Below, in pieces: positions 1 through 6,349 of a stretch of DNA of 7,900 nucleotides. Source of the stretch: Gemmatimonadota bacterium (GTDB taxonomy: Bacteria > Gemmatimonadota > Gemmatimonadetes > Longimicrobiales > Gaopeijiaceae); assembly GCA_015492755.1 (NCBI GenBank), contig WGEM01000174.1, positions 1-7,900 of the forward strand, read 5' to 3'. Position 1 is the first letter of the stretch. Each line of letters begins with the position of its first letter. The notes under the pieces are model-generated. The model saw only the letters and a program-made list of their open reading frames with translations. It ran no database searches and was not told where the DNA came from. Both the position numbers and the translations under genes were made by a program.

Positions 1-1369
1 GCTGGAGGCCCTCGGGCTGGAGGTGGCCCGCTTCAAGACGGGGACGCCGCCGCGGATCGACGGGCGCACCGTGGATTTCTCCCGTCTGGAGCGCCAGGAG
101 GGCGACGACCTGGCCTTCCGGTTCTCCTCGTACACCAGGGAGGAGATTCCTCCGCAGCGTCCCTGCTGGATCGCGTGGGCGGGCGACGCCCTGAAGAAGG
201 TGGTGGCGGATCACCTCCACGAGAGTGCGTTGTACGGCGGCGCCATCTCGGGGCGCGGGCCCCGCTACTGTCCATCCATCGAAGACAAGGTGGTGCGCTT
301 CCCCCACGCGCCCCGGCACCAGGTGTTCCTGGAGCCGGAGGGGCTCCACACCACCGAGCTGTATGTGAACGGGCTCTCCACCTCACTTCCGCCGGAGGTG
401 CAACTCGAGTTCCTCCGCACCATCCCCGGCCTGGAGGAGGTGCGAATGACCAAACCGGGGTACGCCATCGAGTACGACTTCTTCCCGCCGCACCAGCTGC
501 GGCACACGCTGGAATCGAAGAAGGTGACGGGGCTCTTCTTCGCCGGGCAGGTGAACGGCACCACCGGCTACGAAGAGGCGGCGGGGCAGGGCGTGGTGGC
601 GGGCATGAACGCGGCCTTCGCAGCCGCCGGGGAGCCGCCGCTGATTCTGGAGCGCGATCAGGCCTACATCGGCGTCCTCATCGACGATCTGGTGACCCGC
701 GGGGTGGACGAACCCTATCGGCTCTTCACCTCGCGGGCCGAATTCCGTCTCCTCCTGCGCCAGGACAACGCGGTGCGCCGGCTGGGCCCGCTGGCGCGGG
801 AGCGCGGTGCCCTCACCCCCCAGCAGGTGGAGGCGCTGGAGCGGCGTCTGGAGGAGGAGGACCGCGCCCGGGCCTGGTTCGTGGAGACGGCGCTGGAGCC
901 CGACGTGGTCAATCCGGTGCTGGAGGCCGCGGGCAGCGCGCCGGTGACGAAGCCCACACGAGCCCAGGAGCTCCTCCGCCGACCGCGGGTGCGGGCACGT
1001 GACCTGGTTCGGGCGGCGCAGGTGGGGTCACGCGGAGCGCCGAGCAGCGATGCGGGAGAGGAACGAGACGCCTCACCCTGGACGGACGCGGCGCTGGCGG
1101 CGGTGGAGGTGGAGCTCAAGTACGAGGGGTACGTCGCCCGGGAGCGCGCCCGGGCGGCTAAGTTGCGGGAGCAAGCTAATGTGTTGCTGGACAACAATTT
1201 ACCATACATGGAGATGGTGACGTTGTCGTACGAGGCGCGCGAGAAGCTCGCGCGGATCCGGCCCGGATCCCTGGCGCAGGCGGCGCGCATTCCCGGGATT
1301 TCGCCCGCAGACCTTCAGAACCTACTCCTGGAGGTGCGGCGCCTGCGCGCCGGTGGCGCGGTGCGCTGA
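1..1369 (+). CDS. mnmG: MnmG/GidA, tRNA uridine-34 5-carboxymethylaminomethyl modification enzyme (5'-truncated by window)
   Basis: FAD-dependent partner of MnmE that installs the (carboxymethyl)aminomethyl group on wobble U34 of certain tRNAs in the cytoplasm. The reading frame is open from base 2, giving 455 visible residues. Roughly the first 190 residues, including the N-terminal FAD-binding glycine motif, lie outside the window, so no start is called. Visible family marks are the FKTGTPPRIDGRT segment near the left edge, the first GidA signature GPRYCPSIEDK with its conserved cysteine at 269-271, and the second signature AGQVNGTTGYEEAAGQG around 543-593. The C-terminal GidA-associated helical domain (YEGYVARE, then LSYEAREKL and IRPGSLAQAARIPGISP) follows. 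Between the LLRRP and YEGY landmarks the protein is about a dozen residues longer than E. coli MnmG, with a Gly/Ser/Asp-rich insert near 1021-1080. Codons at 1157-1212 are unusually A/T-ending for this gene. A GC-only hairpin (1346-1360, 6-bp stem) overlaps the end of the gene, without an adjacent T run. Confidence 0.97.
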   Translation, partial: LEALGLEVARFKTGTPPRIDGRTVDFSRLERQEGDDLAFRFSSYTREEIPPQRPCWIAWAGDALKKVVADHLHESALYGGAISGRGPRYCPSIEDKVVRFPHAPRHQVFLEPEGLHTTELYVNGLSTSLPPEVQLEFLRTIPGLEEVRMTKPGYAIEYDFFPPHQLRHTLESKKVTGLFFAGQVNGTTGYEEAAGQGVVAGMNAAFAAAGEPPLILERDQAYIGVLIDDLVTRGVDEPYRLFTSRAEFRLLLRQDNAVRRLGPLARERGALTPQQVEALERRLEEEDRARAWFVETALEPDVVNPVLEAAGSAPVTKPTRAQELLRRPRVRARDLVRAAQVGSRGAPSSDAGEERDASPWTDAALAAVEVELKYEGYVARERARAAKLREQANVLLDNNLPYMEMVTLSYEAREKLARIRPGSLAQAARIPGISPADLQNLLLEVRRLRAGGAVR

Positions 1370-1412
1370 GGATCCTTTCCCGCCGGCACGTCTTGCCTGG
1401 CGGTTCACCGCG

Positions 1413-1428
1413 TGGTTCACGTGAGACG
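1413..1428. other. parS-like site, degenerate (candidate)
   Basis: TGGTTCACGTGAGACG matches 13 of 16 positions of the parS palindrome found at 1513-1528, with the central TTCACGTGA intact. It lies in the same mnmG-to-lipoprotein spacer and starts exactly 100 bp before the perfect site. A further GGTTCAC half-motif lies at 1402-1408 inside a small inverted repeat (GCGGT-TC-ACCGC, 1400-1411). ParB families usually tolerate one or two substitutions. With three, this may be a weak loading site or a decayed one. Confidence 0.45.
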
Positions 1429-1512
1429 GGCGCAAAGGGAGTCGCCATGGAGCTCCGCCGGGGCTTCCACATGAATGAGGCCCAGCCGGATTCGCCGGGA
1501 AGCTCCCGAGGG

Positions 1513-1528
1513 TGTTTCACGTGAAACA
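1513..1528. other. parS centromere-like site (ParB-loading palindrome)
   Basis: TGTTTCACGTGAAACA is a perfect 16-bp inverted repeat and matches the widely conserved bacterial chromosomal parS consensus (TGTTNCACGTGAAACA). ParB dimers bind such sites, and this triggers CTP-dependent clamp closure and spreading. The site lies about 800 bp upstream of parA, next to mnmG, which is typical of oriC-proximal partition loci. It sits 53 bp past the stop codon of the reverse-strand lipoprotein gene, outside any coding region I accept. Sequence identity to the consensus is direct; binding by the ParB encoded here is inferred. Confidence 0.93.
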
Positions 1529-1581
1529 GGCCCGGCCGGTGACCCGCACGGCGCGGCCCACTCCTTGACCCGAACAGCCTC

Positions 1582-2064
1582 CTACGAGATCCGCACCAGC
1601 TCGATGTGCGCCGTGGCGGGCTCGGGCGTCCCGTCCAGATTGAAGTCGAACTCGGTGTCTCCGTCCAGGATCAGCCGGTTCGATCCCTCGAAGCGGAAGG
1701 TGGAGATGCTCCGCTGCGGGGACGGGAAGGTGCGGTCCATGGTGAGGGTGGAGCCCGAGACGCTGAGATCTCCGATCTCCGTCTGGGCCACCCCCTGGAA
1801 GGTGAGCACAGCGGTGTAGGTTCCGCTGGGCTGCACGTTCAGCGTGAAGGTGGAGCCGATGGCGATGAGATCCGCCACCATCTCCGGGTTCGCCTTGCTG
1901 GTGATGAGGAGGACGTCAGCTTGCCAGTCGCCGACGAAGGGCGCCACCGCCGGATCGGCCTCCACCTCCGTGATCCCCGGCGCGTCGGCGCCACAGCCGG
2001 CGCCCGCCGCCGCCATCACCAGCAGCGTCCAGAGCTGCACCCCTCTCTTCCACGTCGTCGTCAT
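1582..2064 (-). CDS. Small predicted lipoprotein, lipocalin-like in outline, unknown function
   Basis: This 160-residue protein has an export signal: positively charged start (MTTTWKRG), hydrophobic stretch of residues 9-23, and a cysteine at residue 24 in the context GAGC|G. The -3 residue of that lipobox is Gly rather than the usual Leu/Val, so lipidation is likely but not certain. The mature part begins with an acidic, low-complexity linker. It continues with alternating beta-strand patterns ([60 protein letters not shown]), resembling small lipocalin-like or beta-barrel lipoproteins, and I can name no family with confidence. The start is supported by a strong Shine-Dalgarno (GAGGAGG, complement of 2071-2077), six bases before ATG. 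It is transcribed divergently from parA and towards mnmG, in the position often held by rsmG. Confidence 0.85.
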   Translation of the reverse strand: MTTTWKRGVQLWTLLVMAAAGAGCGADAPGITEVEADPAVAPFVGDWQADVLLITSKANPEMVADLIAIGSTFTLNVQPSGTYTAVLTFQGVAQTEIGDLSVSGSTLTMDRTFPSPQRSISTFRFEGSNRLILDGDTEFDFNLDGTPEPATAHIELVRIS

Positions 2065-2141
2065 CGTCGCCCTCCTCGGGATTCCCGTGTCCGCGGCGGT
2101 CCTCGCCCGCTCCGGCCGCGCAGGCCGGGTCTTCGGGCGGC

Positions 2142-2170
2142 AAAGTCACGTCCTTCCTTGCCGCGGTCAA
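2142..2170 (-). promoter_or_regulatory. Candidate promoter of the lipoprotein gene
   Basis: Reading the reverse strand, TTGACC (2165-2170) is followed after 17 bp by GACTTT (2142-2147). The first hexamer is one base from the sigma-70 -35 consensus, but the second is a poor -10. Position fits, since the lipoprotein start codon lies about 78 bp downstream. Weak support from sequence alone. Confidence 0.3.
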
Positions 2171-2241
2171 GCGGTGGCGCGCCGGGCCCGCGTTCCTCAC
2201 CAAACCGGTTCTGCGGATGGCGCACGCGCACATCCTCACAT

Positions 2242-2269
2242 TTCCCGGGTACGTCCCAGTCGATATATT
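2242..2269 (+). promoter_or_regulatory. Candidate promoter of the parAB cluster
   Basis: TATATT at 2264-2269 is a marked A/T patch in an otherwise GC-rich 270-bp divergent spacer and matches five of six bases of a sigma-70 -10 box. The best upstream hexamer at 16 bp spacing (TTCCCG, 2242-2247) is a poor -35. Transcription would start about 60 bp before the parA ATG. No clear operator repeat or parS copy is seen in this spacer (2065-2334), so autoregulation by ParA or ParB is not supported here. Confidence 0.35.
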
Positions 2270-2334
2270 GGCGGCCCTGCCGTGTCATCGCTCGACGGCC
2301 GGTGGCGGCCCACCCCGCAGTGTCTACGGAGCCC

Positions 2335-3132
2335 ATGTCTCACGTCATCGCGATTGCGAATCAGAAGGGCGGCGTCGGAAAAACCACCACCGCCATCAAC
2401 CTGGGCGCGTCCCTGGCGGTGGCGGAGCGCCGGACGCTCGTGGTGGACATCGACCCCCAGGGCAACGCCACCAGCGGGCTGGGTGTGGATCGTCGGCCGG
2501 ACGCCCCCACCATTTACGACGTCCTGGTGGGGACCCACGGCATTGAGGAGGCCATCGTCCCCCACGTGCACTTCCACCGTCTCGATGTGGTCCCCTCCAC
2601 GCGCGACCTGGTGGGCGCGGAGATCGAGCTGGTGCACGCGCCTCAACGGGAGCGGATCCTCCGTGCGGCGCTGGAGGTGGTACGAGACCGCTACGACCTG
2701 ATCCTCATCGACTGTCCGCCCTCCCTCGGTCTCCTGACGCTCAACACCCTCACCGCCGCCGACTCGGTCATCATCCCCATCCAGTGTGAGTTCTACGCCC
2801 TGGAGGGTCTGAGTCAGCTCCTCAACACCATCCGCCTGGTCCAGCGGAGCCTCAACCCGGATCTGGATGTGGAGGGCGTGCTCCTGACCATGTACGACCG
2901 GCGTCTCAACCTCTCGCGGCAGGTGGCGGAGGAAGCGCGGGAGTACTTCGGAGCGAAAGTCTTCTCCACCGTGATTCCCCGGAACGTACGCCTGGCGGAG
3001 GCGCCCAGCTTCGGAAAGCCCATCGTGCTCTACGACGTGCTTTCTCAGGGAGCGCAGGCCTATCTTGCGCTGGCGCAAGAACTTGTGACCAGGCGGGAGC
3101 GGGCGGCGGCAGCCAGTGGAGCGGCGGGATGA
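2335..3132 (+). CDS. parA: ParA/Soj chromosome-partitioning ATPase
   Basis: Encodes a 265-residue deviant Walker ATPase that forms ATP-dependent dimers on the nucleoid and drives segregation of ParB-parS complexes. The open frame extends far upstream, but ATG at 2335 is chosen because ParA proteins begin a few residues before the (I/V)A(I/V)[11 protein letters not shown] segment; here that is [18 protein letters not shown] at 2328-2331 precedes it at only 3 bp, and GTG at 2320 is an in-frame alternative. Motifs seen: deviant Walker A KGGVGKTT (residues 11-18, with the signature lysine K11 and catalytic-loop K16), switch I DIDPQGN (38-44), and Walker [12 protein letters not shown] (122-132, D126). 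Length and the absence of an N-terminal DNA-binding extension indicate the small chromosomal (Soj-type) class. Its stop overlaps the parB start by four bases (ATGA), which suggests translational coupling. Confidence 0.97.
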   Translation: MSHVIAIANQKGGVGKTTTAINLGASLAVAERRTLVVDIDPQGNATSGLGVDRRPDAPTIYDVLVGTHGIEEAIVPHVHFHRLDVVPSTRDLVGAEIELVHAPQRERILRAALEVVRDRYDLILIDCPPSLGLLTLNTLTAADSVIIPIQCEFYALEGLSQLLNTIRLVQRSLNPDLDVEGVLLTMYDRRLNLSRQVAEEAREYFGAKVFSTVIPRNVRLAEAPSFGKPIVLYDVLSQGAQAYLALAQELVTRRERAAAASGAAG

Positions 3133-4019
3133 GCCGCCGGGACCGTCTGGGCAAGGGCCTGGGGGCGCTCCTGGGGGAATACCTGGAGCCCCAGAGCAGC
3201 GAAGAAAAGGATCTGCGGTCGATACCGGTGAAGCGCGTGGTGCCGAACCCGCATCAGCCGCGCCGGGTCTTCACCGAGGAGGAGCTGAAGGAGCTGGCGG
3301 ACTCCATCCGCGAGAACGGCCTCCTCCAGCCCCTGGTGGTACGTCCCGCTCCCCACCGCGAGGGGTGGTATGAACTCATCGCCGGTGAGCGCCGCCTCCG
3401 GGCCGTCACCAGCCTCGGGTGGACGGAGGTGCCGGCGGTGGTCCGCGAGGCCTCCGACGAGACCCTCCTGGTGCTGGCGATGGTGGAGAACCTGCAGCGC
3501 GAGGCACTCAATCCCATCGAAGAAGCGGAGGGATACAGGGCACTGCAGGAGCGGTTCAACCTCACACAGGGGGAGGTGGCCGCCGCCGTGGGGAAGGATC
3601 GGTCCACGGTGGCGAACCTGGTGCGTCTCCTGGGGCTGCCTCCGTCGGTGCGCCGCATGCTGGAGGACGGGACGCTCTCGCCGGGTCACGGCCGGGCCCT
3701 CCTGTCGGTGGGCGATCCGGGCCGGGTGCTGGAGCTGGCGCGCACCGCGGTTCGGGAGGGTTGGTCGGTCCGGGAGATGGAGCGACGGGCAGGATCGGGT
3801 GCCGGTGGGGCGAAGAAGAGGCGGCGAGGCGCAGCCAGGCGCGGCCCCGTGGTCTTGGCTCTGGAGGACGCGCTTCAGGAGTTCCTCAGCACCCGGGTCC
3901 AGCTCCGTCCGGCGCGTGGCGGCGGCGGGAGCGTCGAGATCCGCTACCACGGTCCGGAGGACTTCGAACGGATCTTCCAGCTCATCACCGGCCGCTCCGT
4001 CCAAGACGTGGTGGAGTGA
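3129..4019 (+). CDS. parB: ParB/Spo0J chromosome-partitioning protein (CTP-dependent parS-binding clamp)
   Basis: A 296-residue ParB. Domains in order are: an N-terminal ParA-stimulating peptide (LGKGLGALLG, residues 7-16); the ParB/Srx CTP-binding domain from about residue 28 to 125, with GERRLRA at 86-92 and ENLQREALNP at 120-129; a helix-turn-helix parS-binding domain (LTQGEVAAAVGKDRSTVANLVRL, roughly 145-170); a basic linker AKKRRRGAARR at 228-238; and a C-terminal dimerisation domain up to residue 296. All elements needed for parS loading, spreading and ParA activation appear intact. The start overlaps the parA stop, with GGAG at 3118-3121 seven bases upstream. A perfect parS lies at 1513-1528, so protein and site sit together. 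The next gene begins 19 bp after the stop, so parB is probably co-transcribed with the peptidase and bactofilin genes. Confidence 0.97.
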   Translation: MSRRDRLGKGLGALLGEYLEPQSSEEKDLRSIPVKRVVPNPHQPRRVFTEEELKELADSIRENGLLQPLVVRPAPHREGWYELIAGERRLRAVTSLGWTEVPAVVREASDETLLVLAMVENLQREALNPIEEAEGYRALQERFNLTQGEVAAAVGKDRSTVANLVRLLGLPPSVRRMLEDGTLSPGHGRALLSVGDPGRVLELARTAVREGWSVREMERRAGSGAGGAKKRRRGAARRGPVVLALEDALQEFLSTRVQLRPARGGGGSVEIRYHGPEDFERIFQLITGRSVQDVVE

Positions 4020-4038
4020 GGCCGGCGGCGAGGGGCGC

Positions 4039-4839
4039 GTGAGTACGCTTCGAGCCCGGCTCCGGGAGGCGCTGCGGCGTCCGGTGACCATCATGGTGAT
4101 CCCGGAGGACGGGGGGGAGAGTCGCTCCATCCGCCTCAGCGCCTTTCGCCTGCGGCTCCTCGCCGGCGTGGCGGCGCTGGTGATCATGGCCCTCGTATTG
4201 ATGGCGGGAAGCTGGTGGTTCGTGGCGCGGCAGGCTGCCCGCGTCCCGGGGTTGGAGGCGCGCGCTTCCGCGGCGGAGGCGGAGGCCGCGAGGGTCCGGA
4301 CGCTGGCGCTCCGGCTCCAGGACGTGGAGGAACGGTATCGCCGTCTTCGGTCTCTGTTCGGTTCGTCCCCCGCCGCCGAGGGCTCCGATATCTGGCTACC
4401 CCCTCCCCCTGGAGGGACCGGGGGGGAGACACCACTCCCTCCTCCCGGACCGTCCATTCCTTCGTCGTGGCCGCTGCCTGAGCGCGGTGTCATCACGCAG
4501 CACCTGCTGGAGGGCGCCGAGGGGGATCATCCCGGACTGGACGTGGCGGTGCCCACACACACGTACATTCTGGCTGCGGGTGGTGGCACCGTGGTGGATC
4601 TGGGGGAGGACGATATCTACGGGAAGTTCGTGATCCTGGACCACGGAGACGGGTACAGCACGCTGTACGCACACGCGTCCCTGCTCCTGGTGGAGCGGGG
4701 GCAGGAGGTCCGGGAGCGGGAGGTGATCGCGCTCACCGGCTCGACGGGCCGCTCGACGGCGCCGCATCTTCACTTCGAGGTGCTCAAGGACGGGGCGCCT
4801 GTGGATCCGCTCACGCTGGTGGCGCAGCCGCCCGCCTGA
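4039..4839 (+). CDS. Membrane-anchored M23 (LytM-type) peptidoglycan endopeptidase-like protein
   Basis: A 266-residue protein with a short cytoplasmic N-terminus containing basic residues, one transmembrane segment (about residues 40-62), a charged coiled-coil-like stretch (64-106), a proline/glycine linker (111-147) and a C-terminal LytM domain. The zinc-site pattern looks complete: H164 and D168 (HPGLD), H212 (YAHAS) and the H243-x-H245 pair in HLHFEV. A real peptidoglycan cross-link hydrolase is therefore plausible, rather than a degenerate EnvC/NlpD-like activator. It would act in the periplasm while tethered to the inner membrane. GTG at 4039 is chosen as start because it is preceded by GAGGGG (4030-4035) and lies 19 bp after parB; the frame is open further upstream, but only inside parB. 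The topology and the bactofilin gene directly downstream resemble the LmdC-type peptidases known to work with bactofilins. Two runs of seven G (4111-4117, 4420-4426) lie in the gene. Confidence 0.92.
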   Translation: MSTLRARLREALRRPVTIMVIPEDGGESRSIRLSAFRLRLLAGVAALVIMALVLMAGSWWFVARQAARVPGLEARASAAEAEAARVRTLALRLQDVEERYRRLRSLFGSSPAAEGSDIWLPPPPGGTGGETPLPPPGPSIPSSWPLPERGVITQHLLEGAEGDHPGLDVAVPTHTYILAAGGGTVVDLGEDDIYGKFVILDHGDGYSTLYAHASLLLVERGQEVREREVIALTGSTGRSTAPHLHFEVLKDGAPVDPLTLVAQPPA

Positions 4840-4877
4840 CGGAGCCGTGACACGCACATCAGATCAGGACGGAGGCC

Positions 4878-5321
4878 ATGGCACGCGATCGGGGAGGCAA
4901 CGGGAGGCCGCCGGAGGCGGTCATCTCCATCATCGGACCCGGCATGCGGGTGGTGGGGGACTGCGAAACGGACGGGACGCTTCGCATCGAGGGCCGGGTG
5001 GAGGGGAGCGTCCGCGCCGGGAAGGCGGTGGTGGTGGGCAAGGACGGAGTGGTGTCCGGTGACATCTCCACGCAGGACGCGGTCGTCTCCGGCACGGTGA
5101 ACGGGACGCTGGTGGCGGAATCCCGCCTGGAGCTCCAGTCCACCTCCCGGGTGGAGGGCGACGTACGGGCCCGCCGAATGCAACTGGAGGAGGGGGCCAT
5201 CCTGAACGGCACCGTCATGATGGGTGACACCGCCGCCCGGCCGGCGGGTCGGGCCAGCGCCCCGGCCACCGCGGAAGCGGGCGCCGGGGGCGAGGGTGTC
5301 CCGGAGGAGGCTGAGCGGTAG
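4878..5321 (+). CDS. Bactofilin (polymer-forming cytoskeletal protein, DUF583 family)
   Basis: A 147-residue protein with a central right-handed beta-helix repeat domain (about residues 14-115). Short repeats typical of bactofilins are visible: GDCETDGTLRIEGRVEGSV, GKDGVVSGDISTQDAVVSGTV and SRLELQSTSRVEGDVRA. Flanking tails are disordered: a Gly/Arg-rich N-terminus and an Ala/Gly/Pro/Glu-rich C-terminus. Bactofilins self-assemble without nucleotide into filaments, usually beneath the inner membrane, and recruit cell-wall enzymes or partition proteins. I see no obvious N-terminal hydrophobic membrane-targeting peptide, so localisation may depend on a partner such as the upstream M23 protein. 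GGAGG (4871-4875) lies only two bases before ATG, which is unusually close, but no better in-frame start exists nearby. The gap to the peptidase gene is 38 bp with no hairpin and T run, consistent with one transcript. Gene symbol left blank because bactofilin naming differs among species. Confidence 0.94.
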   Translation: MARDRGGNGRPPEAVISIIGPGMRVVGDCETDGTLRIEGRVEGSVRAGKAVVVGKDGVVSGDISTQDAVVSGTVNGTLVAESRLELQSTSRVEGDVRARRMQLEEGAILNGTVMMGDTAARPAGRASAPATAEAGAGGEGVPEEAER

Positions 5322-5402
5322 CGTGCGCCGGAGCGGGTACCAGGCCGCCGCGAAGGGAGCGGCCCGGATCCGGAGACGTACGCGCAGCGTAAACAAACTT
5401 TT

Positions 5403-5422
5403 CCCCACTCTCGACGGTGGGG
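5403..5422. other. GC-rich hairpin downstream of bactofilin
   Basis: CCCCAC and GTGGGG form a 6-bp stem with an 8-nt loop. The T run lies before the stem on the + strand (5399-5402) rather than after it, so this is not a standard intrinsic terminator for the bactofilin transcript. It might still end or stabilise that transcript, 81 bp past the stop codon. Confidence 0.35.
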
Positions 5423-5514
5423 CGGTCCGTGGGTCGGATGTGTACCGCCAGTCCGCGGATCCTCAAGTCCGACAACGATTTCTGTCACCCGGGCCGTCCC
5501 GGAGACGCCACCGG

Positions 5515-5553
5515 CTTTCCACAGGCCCGGACGTTTTCCACACGCTTTCCACG
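5515..5553 (+). other. Cluster of DnaA-box-like TTTCCAC motifs upstream of the NIF3 gene
   Basis: The 261-bp spacer 5322-5582 holds no gene I accept. Its right part has three same-direction copies of a TTTCCAC motif: CTTTCCACA (5515-5523), TTTTCCACA (5534-5542) and CTTTCCACG (5545-5553). The middle copy differs from the classical DnaA box TTATCCACA at one position; the others differ at two and three. A fourth, weaker TTTTCCCCA lies at 5399-5407. They could bind DnaA, or another regulator controlling the NIF3 gene 30 bp further on. Gene directions argue against an active origin here, since both flanking gene groups read towards the spot. Confidence 0.35.
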
Positions 5554-5582
5554 CCGTCGCGCCCCGGAATCCCGAGAGGCTC

Positions 5583-6341
5583 ATGAAACTAGAATCCCTG
5601 CTCCAATATCTGGATGAATACCTCGAGGTGGGCGAGGTGCCGGATTACCCCACTGCCCTCAACGGACTTCAGGTGGAGGGGAGCGCGGAGATCCAGCGGA
5701 TCGCGGTGGCGGTGGACGCCTCGGAGGCGTCCATCCGGGCGGCGTGCGACGCCGGAGTGGATCTCCTGCTGGTCCACCACGGGCTCTTCTGGGACGGACT
5801 CCAGCCCCTCACCGGACGCCGGTTCAGGCGCATCCGGCCCCTGGTGGAGGCGGGTGTGGCGCTCTACAGCTGCCATCTCCCTCTGGACGGCCATCCGGAG
5901 GTGGGAAACGCCGCGGTTCTGGCGCGCCGCCTGGGGCTGACGGTGGAGGGACCGTTCGGGAGCTACCGCGACCACCCCATCGGGTGGTGGGGCCGCTACG
6001 ACGAGCCGATGCCCCGGGAGGCCTTCGCCGAGACCGTGGCCCGCGTGGTGGGGACCGCACCCCACCGGATCTCCGGCGGGCCGGAGGAGGTGCGACGGGT
6101 GGGCGTGGTCACCGGCGGAGGCGGCTCCTTCATCGGGGAAGCCGCCGCCGCGGGGCTGGACACGCTGGTGACCGGTGAGGCCTCTCACCACGCCCACTTC
6201 GACGCGGTGGAGCTGGGCGTCAACGTGCTCCTGGCAGGGCACTACGCCACCGAGACCTTCGGCGTGCAGGCGCTCGCTCGGCACCTGGAGGAGCGCTTCG
6301 GCCTGGAGTGGATCTTCATCGACCAGCCCACGGGCCTGTAG
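5583..6341 (+). CDS. NIF3/DUF34-family dinuclear metal-binding protein (YbgI-like)
   Basis: A 252-residue protein of the conserved NIF3 (DUF34, 'GTP cyclohydrolase I type 2-like') family, a cytoplasmic toroid-forming protein with a two-metal site. Its physiological substrate is unsettled; roles in metal insertion, hydrolysis of damaged metabolites or regulation have been proposed. The metal ligands line up with the E. coli YbgI pattern: H65 and H66 in VHHGLFW, D102 in HLPLDGH, and H220 plus E224 in GHYATE. TALNGLQVEG (24-33) is a family hallmark near the N-terminus. The protein is of normal short bacterial length, without the PII-like insert found in longer homologues. ATG at 5583 is preceded by GAGG (5576-5579) three bases upstream. 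The 261-bp gap after the bactofilin gene suggests its own promoter. It may be an independent housekeeping gene rather than part of the partition cluster. Confidence 0.95.
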   Translation: MKLESLLQYLDEYLEVGEVPDYPTALNGLQVEGSAEIQRIAVAVDASEASIRAACDAGVDLLLVHHGLFWDGLQPLTGRRFRRIRPLVEAGVALYSCHLPLDGHPEVGNAAVLARRLGLTVEGPFGSYRDHPIGWWGRYDEPMPREAFAETVARVVGTAPHRISGGPEEVRRVGVVTGGGGSFIGEAAAAGLDTLVTGEASHHAHFDAVELGVNVLLAGHYATETFGVQALARHLEERFGLEWIFIDQPTGL

Positions 6342-6349
6342 GAGCCTGT

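Noticed and set aside
991..1006. CACGTG core within mnmG as a further parS
   Set aside because: Only the central hexamer and the base or so next to it match; flanks do not fit the parS consensus.
715..1290. 191-codon reverse-strand open frame inside mnmG
   Set aside because: Ser/Arg/Ala-rich antisense shadow of a well-supported MnmG coding region.
1346..1360. Hairpin at the end of mnmG as intrinsic terminator
   Set aside because: Stem lies within the coding sequence and the only T run (three bases) is about 15 nt downstream.
1606..2334. Long open frame upstream of parA in the same frame
   Set aside because: It is antisense to the lipoprotein gene and Arg/Pro/His-rich in translation; ParA homology begins only at the ATG at 2335.
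3060..4496. 478-codon reverse-strand open frame over parB and the M23 gene
   Set aside because: Shadow frame caused by high G/C; its translation is low-complexity, while the + strand frames carry complete family motifs.
5323..5586. 87-codon open frame from GTG at 5323 ending in an ATGA overlap with the NIF3 start
   Set aside because: The overlap and a GGAGGAGG upstream are tempting, but the spacing is long (about 12 nt), the product is Arg/Ser/Pro-rich without recognisable features, and third-position G/C drops after about 20 codons, as in non-coding DNA.
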